This document shows positions 9,417-19,037 of a DNA stretch of 64,000 nucleotides, piece by piece; the stretch's first letter is position 1, and each line of letters starts with the position of its first letter. Location: positions 62,001 through 126,000 of the forward strand of contig CAZIOH010000001.1 of NCBI GenBank assembly GCA_964540815.1, given 5' to 3'. Under the pieces are notes generated by a model. That model worked only from the letters and a program-made list of their open reading frames with translations, did not search any database and was not told where the DNA came from. This DNA is from CAZIOH01 sp964540815. GTDB lineage: Bacteria > Myxococcota_A > Polyangia > Fen-1088. The position numbers were made by a program, and so were the translations under genes.

Positions 9417-10883
9417 ATGAACAACTCGTCCTTCGGATTCGTGGCTGGGGCCGCGCTACTGGCCTGGCCCATCGCCGCCCTGGTCTTCTTCTCGACCATG
9501 CGGCCGCTGCGCGCGGTGCTGTTCACGATCTTCGGTGCGTTGCTGTTCCTCCCCGAGCTCGAGGCCTTCAAGCTGCCGCTTTGGCCCCCCTTCGACAAGA
9601 CCACCATCGCCTATCAGTGTGCCCTCCTCGGGTGTATCGCCCGGTGCCCGGAACGGGTGCTCCGCTTTCCGAGGGAGCGGTGGGTCACGGTGATCTTCGC
9701 CTCGTTCTTGATCGGCGGAATCGGCACGGCGGTCACCAACGCCGATCCGCTCACGTACGGGCTCTGGCACAAGGTCGTCCTGCCGGGCCTCGACTTCAAG
9801 GCCGGGATGGCCATGGCGATCGGGCGCTTCCTCGAGCTCGGCCTTCCCTTCTTCCTCGGCGCGGCCGTGGTGCGTGAGCGGCGGGACGTGCAGACCCTGC
9901 TGACGTTCCTGGTCTCCGCGGGCCTGCTCTACTCGTTCTTCGCGCTCGTGGAGATGCGCATGAGCCCGCAGTTCAACGTGTGGGTCTACGGTTACCACCA
10001 GTACCTGGACTTCAACCAGGCGATCCGTTTCGGTGGATATCGGCCGATGGTGTTCATGGCCCACGGCCTCGCGGTCGCCCTCTTCTTCGTGGTGACCACC
10101 ATCGCGGCCGCCGGGGTCTCGACCTTCCGCCGCCGCCTCTACCGCATCCGGACCCCGCTGCTCACCGGGTACCTGGTGTTCATCCTGGTGGCCTGCCGGA
10201 GCACGGCCGCGGTGGTCTACGGCCTCTTCGCGCTGCCACTGCTGAAGTTTGCCTCGCCGCGGATGCAGATCCGCGCCGCCGCGCTGGTCGGCGCGCTGGT
10301 CTTGCTGTATCCGGCCATGCGGGCCTTCCAGGTCATCCCGGTCGATACCATCCTCTCACTGGCGGATGGCTTGTCCCACGAGCGCAGCGCGTCTCTCGAA
10401 TACCGGTTTCAAAATGAAGACGTCCTCCTGGAAAAAGGTCGGCGGCGCCCGTGGTTCGGGTGGGGAGAGTTCAACCGCAACGAAGGGTTCGACGGGGGAG
10501 GCAAAGTCACCACGGTGACCGATGGGGCCTGGATCATCTCGTTTGGGACCCAGGGCGCGGTCGGCTTCGTCGGCACCTTCGGTCTGCTCGTCACCCCGAT
10601 CTTCCTGGCGCGATCGCGGCTGTCTCGAGTGGCCGATCGGAGAGATCGCGCCACCCTGGCCGTGCTCTCGCTGGCGGTCGCCATGCCGGCGCTCGACCTG
10701 ATCCCGAATGGGCTGTTCTCCAACTACCCTTACTTCCTGTCGGGGGCGCTCCTGTCCGCGTCCCGCGTCCTGGCCCTCGCCCCCGGCGAGGACGAGCCCG
10801 ACGGGCTCGACGAGGGGTTCGAAGGCGTGGGCCGGGCCTGGGTCGAGCCGACCTCCGTCTCGGCGTCGACCGTGGCTGGCTGA
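9417..10883 (+). CDS. Multispanning membrane protein, O-antigen polymerase/ligase-like
   Basis: The ATG at 9417 (GAAGGA five bases upstream) fits better than the upstream TTG. The 488-residue protein has about ten to eleven hydrophobic segments and a large polar loop between roughly residues 315 and 375 containing the R/E/W/G-rich sequence EKGRRRPWFGWGEFNRNEG. Wzy polymerases and WaaL-type ligases share this layout, with a periplasmic loop in the C-terminal half that includes a conserved (F/G)xGxG(x) stretch; here GWGEFN stands in that place. It is followed by a flippase-like gene in the same direction, which supports a role in assembling a lipid-linked polysaccharide. Sequence families of Wzy are too diverse for a firm call. 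Confidence 0.72.
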   Translation: MNNSSFGFVAGAALLAWPIAALVFFSTMRPLRAVLFTIFGALLFLPELEAFKLPLWPPFDKTTIAYQCALLGCIARCPERVLRFPRERWVTVIFASFLIGGIGTAVTNADPLTYGLWHKVVLPGLDFKAGMAMAIGRFLELGLPFFLGAAVVRERRDVQTLLTFLVSAGLLYSFFALVEMRMSPQFNVWVYGYHQYLDFNQAIRFGGYRPMVFMAHGLAVALFFVVTTIAAAGVSTFRRRLYRIRTPLLTGYLVFILVACRSTAAVVYGLFALPLLKFASPRMQIRAAALVGALVLLYPAMRAFQVIPVDTILSLADGLSHERSASLEYRFQNEDVLLEKGRRRPWFGWGEFNRNEGFDGGGKVTTVTDGAWIISFGTQGAVGFVGTFGLLVTPIFLARSRLSRVADRRDRATLAVLSLAVAMPALDLIPNGLFSNYPYFLSGALLSASRVLALAPGEDEPDGLDEGFEGVGRAWVEPTSVSASTVAG

Positions 10884-10947
10884 CGTGGCCGTCAATGGCG
10901 AAAGGTCCCCGGGCGAGAGATCCCGGGCGGTGCCCGCGGGGACTCCG

Positions 10948-12426
10948 GTGAGCACCCTCCAGTCTGGCGTGAAGTCCCCTCCGAGCAGCGCCCCCTTCGG
11001 ATCGGAGCCGGCGCTGACGGCGGGGGGCGCCAAGCGCGCCGCGGTCCGGGGCTCGGCGATCACGCTGGCCGGGTTCGGAGCGAGCTCGGTCCTTCGTTTC
11101 ATCTCGAACCTGATCATCACCCGGCTCCTGGTCCCGGAGCAGTTCGGGATCATGGCGCTGGTCAACGTCTTCATCATGGGCCTGGCGCTGTTCTCCGACA
11201 CCGGGGTCGGGCCGAACATCATCCAGAGTCCGCGCGGGAACGATCCCGTGTTTCTGAACTCCGCCTGGACCATCCAGGTCATCCGGGGGGTCATCATCTG
11301 GGTGGCGGCCTGTCTCCTGGCCTGGCCCCTCTCGCGTTTCTATGCCCGCCCGGAGCTGTTTCACCTGCTCCCGGTGGCGGCGCTCTCGGCGCTGATCGGC
11401 GGGCTCGAGTCCACCCGCCTCTTCACCCAGAATCGAGAGATGTCGCTCGGCCGGCTGTCGATGGTCGAGCTCGCGGCGCAGGTCACCGGCCTGGTGGTCA
11501 CCTTGGGGCTGGCCGCCCTCACCCACTCGTTGTGGGCGCTGGTCTTCGGCTCGCTGGTGTCGGTGGTGTGCAAGACCTCCCTGAGTCACCTCGTGCTCCC
11601 CGGCGAGCCCAACCGGTTCGCCTGGGATGCGGCCTCGCGTCGGGCGATCCTGGACTTTGGCCGGTGGATCTTCTTCAACACCGCGACCTTCTTCCTGGCC
11701 AGTCAAAGCGACCGCCTGGTGCTCGGCAAGCTGGTCTCGGACAGGGAGCTCGGCTTCTACGCGATCGCGGTGAACCTGGCCGCGCTGCCTGGCCAGATCA
11801 TCGGGCAGCTGTCGCAGCGGGTCCTCTATCCCATCGTGGCCGCCACCATCCGCAGCGGGCGCGAGAGCCTGTCCACCGTGCGCTCGAACCACGTCCGCCT
11901 GCTGCAGGTGATCGCGCCGGTGATCGCCATGGGGGCGGTGCTGGCGGCGCCGGCGGTGGCCATCCTGTACCGCCGGCAGTACTGGGAGGTCGGCAAGCTC
12001 GTGTCCTGCTTGCTGATCGGCACCTGGCTCGGGGCCATCTCCGCCTCGTACGGCTCGGTGTTGATGGCGGCGGGGAGACCCAAGTACCTGAGCGTCGGGA
12101 GCGTGGTGAAGGCGGTGACGTTCCTGGCACTGGTGTTCTTCATCGCGCCGCGCTTCGGGGTGGTCGGGGTGGCCATCTGGCTCGGGATCTCCGAGATCGG
12201 CTCCCTGGCGGTCGCCGCGTTCGGATGGCGGGAGATCGGGCTCAGCGCCTGGAAATCGGACGTCGTCATCACGCTCCTCGCGCTGGCGTACACCGCCGTC
12301 TGTCAGCTGGTCTACGAGGCCGCCCTGCGTCTCTTCCACGGGGTCTCGGTCCCGGCCATGCTGGTGGTGGTGGCGATGACCGGGGGGGTGGTCTGGATCC
12401 TCGGGAGGCGCTCGAAGCTGTTCTGA
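10948..12426 (+). CDS. Wzx-like polysaccharide flippase (MOP/PST family)
   Basis: A 492-residue membrane protein with about twelve to fourteen hydrophobic helices and the typical N terminus of polysaccharide flippases (RGSAITLAGFGASSVLRFISN followed by ITRLLVPEQFG). Family members move lipid-linked oligosaccharides across the inner membrane. It lies just downstream of the polymerase-like gene and is probably co-transcribed. The start is uncertain: I chose the GTG at 10948 with GGGGA upstream; a GTG at 10885, one base after the previous stop, is the alternative and would add 21 residues. The in-frame ORF extends further upstream into the previous gene but that part is not credible coding sequence. 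Confidence 0.85.
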   Translation: MSTLQSGVKSPPSSAPFGSEPALTAGGAKRAAVRGSAITLAGFGASSVLRFISNLIITRLLVPEQFGIMALVNVFIMGLALFSDTGVGPNIIQSPRGNDPVFLNSAWTIQVIRGVIIWVAACLLAWPLSRFYARPELFHLLPVAALSALIGGLESTRLFTQNREMSLGRLSMVELAAQVTGLVVTLGLAALTHSLWALVFGSLVSVVCKTSLSHLVLPGEPNRFAWDAASRRAILDFGRWIFFNTATFFLASQSDRLVLGKLVSDRELGFYAIAVNLAALPGQIIGQLSQRVLYPIVAATIRSGRESLSTVRSNHVRLLQVIAPVIAMGAVLAAPAVAILYRRQYWEVGKLVSCLLIGTWLGAISASYGSVLMAAGRPKYLSVGSVVKAVTFLALVFFIAPRFGVVGVAIWLGISEIGSLAVAAFGWREIGLSAWKSDVVITLLALAYTAVCQLVYEAALRLFHGVSVPAMLVVVAMTGGVVWILGRRSKLF

Positions 12427-12447
12427 GGACGGGCGGTGTGGTGTGGG

Positions 12448-15400
12448 CTATCGGGCCTGGGGCGCCAGGGAATCGTTCGAGCCGAGCACGCTCTTGACGA
12501 GCGGGTAGCTGGTGGCGTTCGCGATGCTCTCGGCGGAGGTTGGCCACAGATCGTAGGTGCCCCAGACGGTGAGCGCGTAGCCGGCCTCCGCCATGAGGCG
12601 GATGGCGCGATCGTTGACCTCGGCGGCCCGCGGATCGAGGTACTTGGCCGCACTTTGCACCACGGTCGCCGCGAAGTCGCCACCCACCGACCAGCCCCCT
12701 TCGTAGGCGACCACCCGGAGTCCCTGCGCCCGGGCGTGGCGCGCCTGGGCGCTCACCTGCCGCGCATAGTCGTCGATCGCCACCTGACCGCCAGCCTCTC
12801 CGCGCCCGGGCATCCCGCCGGCGAAGATGGCGTCCACGCTGGCCACCCGAACCTCGTCGAGGAACGCGCAGGTGTCGGGCTGGCCCCTGCCGACGAAGCG
12901 GACCCGGTGACGCCCGGCCAGGCGGACGGCGGTCGTGGTGTAGACCAGCAGATCGCGCACGTCGTAGGCCCAGCGTCCACCCGAGAAGGGGACGGGGTTC
13001 ACGGCCGGGTTGCGTCCGGTTGGATCGGAGGTGACGCGTCGGTCGTCGATGAAGAAGTCGAGGGGAGCCACCGCATCGGGCTTTCCGGCCGCGCGGAACT
13101 GGATCGCGTAAGAGCCACCCGCGCCGAAGTCCACGCTCTGCGACAGCGCGCCGTTGCCGCAGACGTAGGCGGCCTGTTGCCCCTCGGCCGGTGCCGGGGG
13201 GAACCCGAGGTCGACCGCCGTGCCCGGCCTCGCGGTGGGTGCGGGGGCGGCGGAGAAGCGCAGCGCCGGCGGCCCGAGGGCCAGCCTGGCACCCGGACTG
13301 GTGCCCGGCTCGGGCTGCCCCGACGCGAGCACCCACGTGGCCGGCTCACCCGAGGCGTCGGCGACCGCGACCGGGCCCGTCACACGCAGCACCGCAGCCT
13401 CCGGGCCCTCCGGCAACGCGACCTCGGGCGCGCCGTGCACCCGGTCGCCGGCGGCGTCCTCGTCGCTGAGGACCACGAAGGAAGCCCCGGCCTCGAGGGT
13501 GACCGGGTGGCCGAGGGGCACGAAGACCTGGCGCGCGGGCCCCCGGACCTCGGATGGATGCAGCATGACGGCGGCGATCACCGCCCGGTCGCGCTCCCGC
13601 AGGAGGCGAACGACGTGGTCGCGGGCATCTCTGGGATCCACGAGGCGGCCGAGCTCGTAGACCGCGACCGGCTTCGGGCCCACCAGCACCCGAAAGCCGA
13701 GCGCGACCGCGCCGGCTCCGGTCCTGGAGCGGGCCACGGCACCGAGCGGCCCCGGTGCGCCCAGGCGAAAGCCTTCGTGCAGCGTCGGCCGGGGGTAGAG
13801 GCCGGCGGGGCCTTCGAAGGTCCACCCCGAGCGCCCAGCAGCCTGTTCGAAGCCACCGTCCGGCACCACGACCTGGTCCTGAGCACCGGTCGGATTGCCG
13901 CTGCCGTAGTAGGTCGCGGCCCCGCCGCCCCAGAGATAGTCGCGGATGGGGTGGGGATCGGCGACGTGGCGCTCTCCGTCGCCGTTGTTGAAGTACTGGT
14001 CGAGGAACGTGAAGGCGTCGGTGGCGGTGGCCTGAAAGTCGTCGTACTGGTATTCGAGCAGCATCCGCACCCGGCGCTTCATCTCGGCCTCGCCGAACAC
14101 GCTGCGAAAGATGTCGCTCGTGCGCTTGGTCTGCAGGGCGTGCCAGCGGATCCAGAGATCGGACCCGCGGCTGTCCGCCACCCGCCCGTCATAGTTCACG
14201 ATCGCCCCTTCGGGCGTGTGCCGCGCCACCGCGTCGGCGGCCTGGTGGGCGTTGTCTTCGGCCTGCGAGAAGGACCAGTTCCACACCTCGTTGCTGCGCT
14301 CGACGTAGAGCCGCAGGCCCGAGCCGAGCCCCGGATGGACGGGGTGGGCGACCTCGGCTGCATAGGGCTCGCCGCGCGCGTCGCTGCCGAAGCGGATGAG
14401 GCGGGCCAGGTGCTCGAGGTAATCGTCGGTGGCGTTGACGGGCGTGCAGATGTAGAGATCGCGCCCCGCCTCGTTGGCCAGCATGATCACGTCCTCCCAG
14501 AGCACCGGCTCCTGTCCGCGCATGGCCTTGGCCTGGTCGGGGCGGGTCCGCTCTTGCCAGCGCGCTTCCTTGTCGAAGTTGAGGATCCAGCGCAGCGTCG
14601 TGAAGTTCGCGAACAGGTCCTTGACCCCCGGCTGAAACAAGGTCCCTGGCTCGGAGGAGCGCGCCGATCCGACCGCGACCGGGCGCATGAGGTGCACGTT
14701 GCGCACGCCGCGCCGGGGTGTGCCGGGGGCGTCGGCGGCCGCGAGCCGCCCGGCTCCGACCTTCCCGGCCGCCGGGCCGGGTGCCGCGCGCTCGGTGTCC
14801 CGGAACTTGAGGTAGAGGATGTCGCGGTCCACGTCGAGGCGCACGACGGCGCGCGTGGTGTTGGTCCGGGGATCGTAGCCCTTGCCCTTGGGCAGGTTCT
14901 CGCCGAGCGCGACCCCGCCGACGACGAAGGTGACACTCGGAAAGGTGGAGACGGCGGCTCGACCCTCGAAGCTGAGGACGTAGGTCCCGCGGGTCTGGGC
15001 CGCGCCTTCGAAGCAGATGTTGACGGCATCGGCGAGGGGCCAGCCCTCCGCGTCGAGGGCGACGGGGGCGTCGGTGTCGGGATCGGTCCAGGTCGAACGT
15101 CCGCCCCGCATGGCGTCGGCCCACAGGGTGTTGCCGAGGTCGCCAATGGCTCCCGAGACGTTCACCCCGCTGCTGCCGATGGGCTCGACGATCTCGCTCG
15201 GTGTCCTCGGGCTGGCCCAGGAGAGGCGCAGTGTGGGTGTGGTGGGCGTGGGTGCGGCTGTCGGCGGCGTGCCAGACCGAGCTTCGGCGGGCCGATACTC
15301 GAGCTCGATGTCGACCGCCACACCGGCCTTCATTGGGAAGGGGCCGCTTCGAACGGGCGCGCCGCCGGTCGTCTCGACGAGGGGGGCAGATCTGGGCGCG

Positions 15401-15963
15401 CCTGGCGCATGCAGCCACAGGCGGGCGCGCCCGGTCGACGCGAGCTCGAACGCGTAGGGCTCGTCGAAGCGCGCCACCACCTGGCCCGACCAGCGCGCCG
15501 AGAACCGCTCCGCGGCCGGCGCGCGGTAGCCCGGGCTCGTGGAGCCACCGGGGGCCTGCGTCCACGCGAAGTCGATCCGCACGTCGCGGCGAACGAAGTC
15601 GGGAGAGCCGGCCGCGGCGGAGCCAGCAGCGGCGGAGCCAGCAGCAGCGGAGCCAGCAGTAGCGGAGCCAGCAGGATGCGAGGCGGAGAGATCGGGGCTG
15701 GCGAAGTACGCGCCGAGGAGCCCGGCCCTCGTGAACCCTCCGCCGACCCGATCTGCGGCGGGGCGGACGCGCGGCGCGCAGAATCCCGGTGGGGCGAGGC
15801 CGAGGACGAGGACGCTGGCCAGGCGAAGCCTGGTCGCCAGCCTGGTCGCATGTCTGTGAGCGCGTCTGGTCGCCCCTCCGGACCCGCGACGGAGATCGAG
15901 GCGCGGACTCAGGCGGTCGCGCGTGTGGTGATGTGAACGGTGATGTGAACGCAGTTCCTCCAT
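12448..15963 (-). CDS. Large secreted PA14-domain protein with glycosidase-like barrel
   Basis: An 1171-residue secreted protein. A signal peptide (about residues 46-65, ending GFCA) follows an unusually long basic N-terminal stretch, so the true start may be later. Residues about 75-270 match the PA14 sugar-binding domain (GLLGAYF at its start, later FSARWSGQVVARF and LRLSWASP). After a jelly-roll-like stretch, residues about 440-690 resemble a clan-A-type glycosidase barrel, with SNEVWN supplying an Asn-Glu pair near residue 558. A beta-rich segment of roughly 350 residues follows, then a return to barrel-like sequence (GLRVVAYEGGWSVGG) near the C terminus. It probably binds and cleaves an extracellular polysaccharide; substrate unknown. 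It converges on the flippase gene 21 bases away. Confidence 0.8.
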   Translation of the reverse strand: MEELRSHHRSHHHTRDRLSPRLDLRRGSGGATRRAHRHATRLATRLRLASVLVLGLAPPGFCAPRVRPAADRVGGGFTRAGLLGAYFASPDLSASHPAGSATAGSAAAGSAAAGSAAAGSPDFVRRDVRIDFAWTQAPGGSTSPGYRAPAAERFSARWSGQVVARFDEPYAFELASTGRARLWLHAPGAPRSAPLVETTGGAPVRSGPFPMKAGVAVDIELEYRPAEARSGTPPTAAPTPTTPTLRLSWASPRTPSEIVEPIGSSGVNVSGAIGDLGNTLWADAMRGGRSTWTDPDTDAPVALDAEGWPLADAVNICFEGAAQTRGTYVLSFEGRAAVSTFPSVTFVVGGVALGENLPKGKGYDPRTNTTRAVVRLDVDRDILYLKFRDTERAAPGPAAGKVGAGRLAAADAPGTPRRGVRNVHLMRPVAVGSARSSEPGTLFQPGVKDLFANFTTLRWILNFDKEARWQERTRPDQAKAMRGQEPVLWEDVIMLANEAGRDLYICTPVNATDDYLEHLARLIRFGSDARGEPYAAEVAHPVHPGLGSGLRLYVERSNEVWNWSFSQAEDNAHQAADAVARHTPEGAIVNYDGRVADSRGSDLWIRWHALQTKRTSDIFRSVFGEAEMKRRVRMLLEYQYDDFQATATDAFTFLDQYFNNGDGERHVADPHPIRDYLWGGGAATYYGSGNPTGAQDQVVVPDGGFEQAAGRSGWTFEGPAGLYPRPTLHEGFRLGAPGPLGAVARSRTGAGAVALGFRVLVGPKPVAVYELGRLVDPRDARDHVVRLLRERDRAVIAAVMLHPSEVRGPARQVFVPLGHPVTLEAGASFVVLSDEDAAGDRVHGAPEVALPEGPEAAVLRVTGPVAVADASGEPATWVLASGQPEPGTSPGARLALGPPALRFSAAPAPTARPGTAVDLGFPPAPAEGQQAAYVCGNGALSQSVDFGAGGSYAIQFRAAGKPDAVAPLDFFIDDRRVTSDPTGRNPAVNPVPFSGGRWAYDVRDLLVYTTTAVRLAGRHRVRFVGRGQPDTCAFLDEVRVASVDAIFAGGMPGRGEAGGQVAIDDYARQVSAQARHARAQGLRVVAYEGGWSVGGDFAATVVQSAAKYLDPRAAEVNDRAIRLMAEAGYALTVWGTYDLWPTSAESIANATSYPLVKSVLGSNDSLAPQAR
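15619..15676 (-). repeat. Four 15-bp tandem repeats inside the PA14 gene
   Basis: Near-identical 15-bp units start at 15619, 15634, 15649 and 15664 and encode the repeated pentapeptide AAAGS/ATAGS in the linker between the first PA14 strand and the next. Slippage there would change linker length by five residues without breaking the frame. Confidence 0.85.
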
Positions 15964-16196
15964 GTCGTTCGGCGGAGCTTATCAGGCGGCCGGATGCACC
16001 GGCGGCGCGCGCAGGCGGATTGGAATTGCGGAGGCGGCCTCTCCCATGCGATCATCCATCCGGGATGTCGCATGTGTGGACAGAGAGAGCGGGGCGCAGG
16101 GAACCTCAGCGTGCGATCATCGCCTCGGCGTGGAGCGCAGGATCGAGACCACGATCAGGACAACGATCCGCGCCCCGAGCGAGGTCGATCCCAAGG

Positions 16197-17594
16197 GTGG
16201 TACTCCGTCTCGTGCTTGGTCTGACCTGCGGAGCCGTCTCGCTGACGGGGTGCCAGGCTGGCAGCGTGTCACCCGCGGGTGACGGCACCCGACCGGGCTC
16301 CCCGGTCGCCGATGGCTCGGTGGAGGCTGGCAGCTCCGGTGGCTCCGGTCCGGGGACCGGAGGACGCGTTGGCGGCAGTGGCGGACTCAACGGCAGCGGT
16401 GGCAACGGCAGCGGTGGCACCAGCAGTGGCGGCAACGGCAGCGGTGGCAAGGGCAGCGGCGGGAGTGTGATGACCGGCGGCGCCGCGGGGCGGTCGAGCG
16501 GCGGGGCCGGGGCCGCGGCAACGGGCAGCGCTGGCTCCGGGGGACTCGGGGGAGGCCACGCGTCCGGAGGCGGTCCCGGCGCGTTGGGCGGGCGCTCGGG
16601 GACTGCGGGCAACGGGCCCGGTTCTGGGTCTGGCGGCGGCGGAGCCTCCGGCGGCGGCACACAGGGCCAGGGCGGCACCCAGGGCTCCGATCCAGCGGTC
16701 GGGCCTCCCTTCGTCGCCGTCGGTGAGCAGGCCGGCCGCGCCTTCTCGATGGACGGAAAGACCTGGGTCAAGGCCGCCGATCCCGTCACCCTGCCGAACG
16801 GGTGGGTCGGCCCCCCCGTGCCGGGTGACAACCAGTGGTTGCTCCGGGGCGGGTGTCAGGGCGCCGGGCGCTTCCTGGCGGTGGGTGGCACGGCCGGCGA
16901 CCAGGGGCTCATGATGATCTCGAGCAACGGCAGAGACTGGACCCTGGTGGGCGGAGCCCAGGCCAACGGCGACTGCGCCTTTGGAAACGGTCGCTGGATG
17001 ACCAACGTGCGCACCAGCGCGGACGGGACCACCTGGCAGCCCATCGCGAACCCGGCGGAGGCTCGTCAGGTGCTGTTCGGCGGCGGGCTCTTCGTGGCCG
17101 TGACCGATCAGGGCGGCGGCACCTTCGATTACTCATCCGACGGTCAGACATGGACGCAGTTGCCCATCACCTACGTCGGGACGGACACCAATCGTCTCGG
17201 TTACAACGCCGTCATCTACGGGGACGGCCGGTTCCTGGCCGTCAACACCGCGCGGGCCGACGCACCCATCCTGGAGTGGGACGGCGTGAGCCGGCAGTCC
17301 TTCACCGAGACGCCGCGCACCCAGATCCTCGGAGCGAACATCGCCATCACGGCGGTGGCCTACGGAGGGGGGCAGGCGGTCATCGCGACGTCCGGCTTTC
17401 TCTTCCGCCGGGCCGCCGGCACCACCACCTGGCAAAAGACCGCCTACACCGGGACCAGCGACTTCTTCGTCCTCGTCGTCACGAACGATCTCTTCGTCAC
17501 GTCCGACGCCTGGTCCACCGACGGGATCTCGTGGAGCAAGGCCACGAATTCTCTCCCGGCGGTCACCAAGATCATCCCGACCACCTTGAACTGA
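16197..17594 (+). CDS. Lipoprotein with five S-x-[DN]-G-x-x-W propeller-like motifs
   Basis: The product (465 aa from the GTG at 16197) has a short signal peptide ending in the lipobox SLTGC, a Gly/Ser-rich linker of roughly 140 residues with (G)NGSGG repeats, and a C-terminal domain of about 300 residues. That domain repeats the motif S-x-[DN]-G-x-x-W five times (SMDGKTW, SSNGRDW, SADGTTW, SSDGQTW, STDGISW), each after a beta-rich stretch with GxGRF/GGGLF, as in Asp-box (BNR) propellers. Such propellers bind or cut glycans, but no sialidase catalytic residues are evident. An ATG at 16065 would add 44 basic residues before the signal peptide, so I prefer the GTG; the ribosome site (GAGG) is far upstream and weak. 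Divergent from the PA14 protein. Confidence 0.78.
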   Translation: MVLRLVLGLTCGAVSLTGCQAGSVSPAGDGTRPGSPVADGSVEAGSSGGSGPGTGGRVGGSGGLNGSGGNGSGGTSSGGNGSGGKGSGGSVMTGGAAGRSSGGAGAAATGSAGSGGLGGGHASGGGPGALGGRSGTAGNGPGSGSGGGGASGGGTQGQGGTQGSDPAVGPPFVAVGEQAGRAFSMDGKTWVKAADPVTLPNGWVGPPVPGDNQWLLRGGCQGAGRFLAVGGTAGDQGLMMISSNGRDWTLVGGAQANGDCAFGNGRWMTNVRTSADGTTWQPIANPAEARQVLFGGGLFVAVTDQGGGTFDYSSDGQTWTQLPITYVGTDTNRLGYNAVIYGDGRFLAVNTARADAPILEWDGVSRQSFTETPRTQILGANIAITAVAYGGGQAVIATSGFLFRRAAGTTTWQKTAYTGTSDFFVLVVTNDLFVTSDAWSTDGISWSKATNSLPAVTKIIPTTLN

Positions 17595-17668
17595 CGCGCC
17601 CTGCACTGAGGCGCTCGCCGGGGACCGGGCTCATGGTGGATACCGGCGCGAGCAGCGACGCCTCGACC

Positions 17669-19033
17669 TCAGCGCATGAAGGTTTCGTACTCGAGGTTGT
17701 CGAGGCGCCGCGAGAGGGCCTTCAGTCCCAGCATGGCGGTGAGCGCGGCGGCGACCGCGAAGCCGAAGCCATAGAAGCGAGGGCCGAGGGCCTGGGTCGC
17801 GAGCGAGAGCAGGGTGTTCGAGAGGGCGAACAGGGCGCAGAGCTCGAGCACCAATCGCCGGTAGTCCAGGTAGAAGAGGATGGTGAACACGCCGAGCAAG
17901 AAGGTCTGGAAGCCGACCCCGACCACATCCACCTTGAAGAGATACGCGTAGATGCCGGGGATGCCGAAGATCGCGATCACCGGGGCGCCGAGCAGCAGGA
18001 GCACCGCGACGGTGATGCCTTGCACCCGCAAGATGTCGTAGAGCCCCGCGCGCGCCGACAGGACCAGCTCGTCGCGCAGGCGGTGGAGCTCGGACAGGGT
18101 CTCGCCCTCGCGCACGGCCGCGAAGTAGCGCTCGTAGGCCGCCGCGAAGTCGGCCTCGATGCGTACGAAGAAGACCGCCACGCCCGGCACGACCGAGAGG
18201 TACGCGACGAAGATCGGGACGTCGTAGATGATCGAGTATCGCACGGGGCCGAGCAGGGCCGTGGAGGTGACCGGGTTTCCCCAGAAGACGAACTTGTCGG
18301 CCCAGACGGCGAGGTTGAACAGTCCACCCACGGCGACGAGCTCGAGGTGGACCTGGCGGCGATCGAGGAAATCCAGGGCCAGCAGCCGCTGGCTGGGGTA
18401 TTCGCGCAGGACCAGCCCGAGCATCCCGAAGAGCATCAGGCCGTGGCCGAGCAGGAAGCCGGTCAGGTAGCCCGCCAGGCCGAAGCGGGAGAGCGCCAGC
18501 GCGCTCGTGACGATGAAGGCGTAGCCAATCCCGAACGCGCCGAGCACGCTGCGGTAGCGCTTGAGCCCGGACATCAGCGCCGCCAGCAACCAGACGTCCG
18601 ACAGGGCCACGAAGGCCCCACAGTAGAGGAGCTGGATGCGAAGCTGCACGCGAAGGAAGAGCGCGACTTCGAGGCCGGACACCGCGGCCGCCCCGAGGGT
18701 CAGGACCAAGAGGGCTCCCACCACGTTGGGGGACACCTCGCTGCGGCGGCCCTCGAACAACCGGTCCGCGACGAAGCGCACGAAGAGGAGCTGGAGGAGC
18801 CCCGCCACGATCAAGGACAGGGCCATGATGTGGGTCACCGTGCCGAGAAACTGCGTGACCACGTCGGTGGCCTGGCCCAGGCGCTCGGCATAGATCCCGA
18901 TGAAGAGCATCGAGCCCATGGACAGCAGCCAGGGCCCGGAGCCGATCAGGGCGGCCACCGCGTAGGCGCGGAGGAGACCGAGGTACGAGTCGCTCGCGAG
19001 GCTCCGACGAAGCGCAAACCCGATTCCAGCCAT
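17669..19033 (-). CDS. pelG: PelG, inner-membrane transporter of the Pel synthase complex
   Basis: This 454-residue protein has about twelve hydrophobic helices and begins MAGIGFALRRSL, matching PelG, the MOP/PST-type transporter that works with PelD, PelE and PelF to push the Pel polymer across the inner membrane. Length agrees with Pseudomonas PelG (about 456). GAGGAG stands before the ATG, which lies four bases after the pelF stop. It is the last gene of the pel operon; the short stretch after it (17595-17668) shows no clear terminator. Assignment rests on sequence character plus its place in a complete pelABCDEFG order. Confidence 0.93.
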   Translation of the reverse strand: MAGIGFALRRSLASDSYLGLLRAYAVAALIGSGPWLLSMGSMLFIGIYAERLGQATDVVTQFLGTVTHIMALSLIVAGLLQLLFVRFVADRLFEGRRSEVSPNVVGALLVLTLGAAAVSGLEVALFLRVQLRIQLLYCGAFVALSDVWLLAALMSGLKRYRSVLGAFGIGYAFIVTSALALSRFGLAGYLTGFLLGHGLMLFGMLGLVLREYPSQRLLALDFLDRRQVHLELVAVGGLFNLAVWADKFVFWGNPVTSTALLGPVRYSIIYDVPIFVAYLSVVPGVAVFFVRIEADFAAAYERYFAAVREGETLSELHRLRDELVLSARAGLYDILRVQGITVAVLLLLGAPVIAIFGIPGIYAYLFKVDVVGVGFQTFLLGVFTILFYLDYRRLVLELCALFALSNTLLSLATQALGPRFYGFGFAVAAALTAMLGLKALSRRLDNLEYETFMR

Positions 19034-19037
19034 CGAT

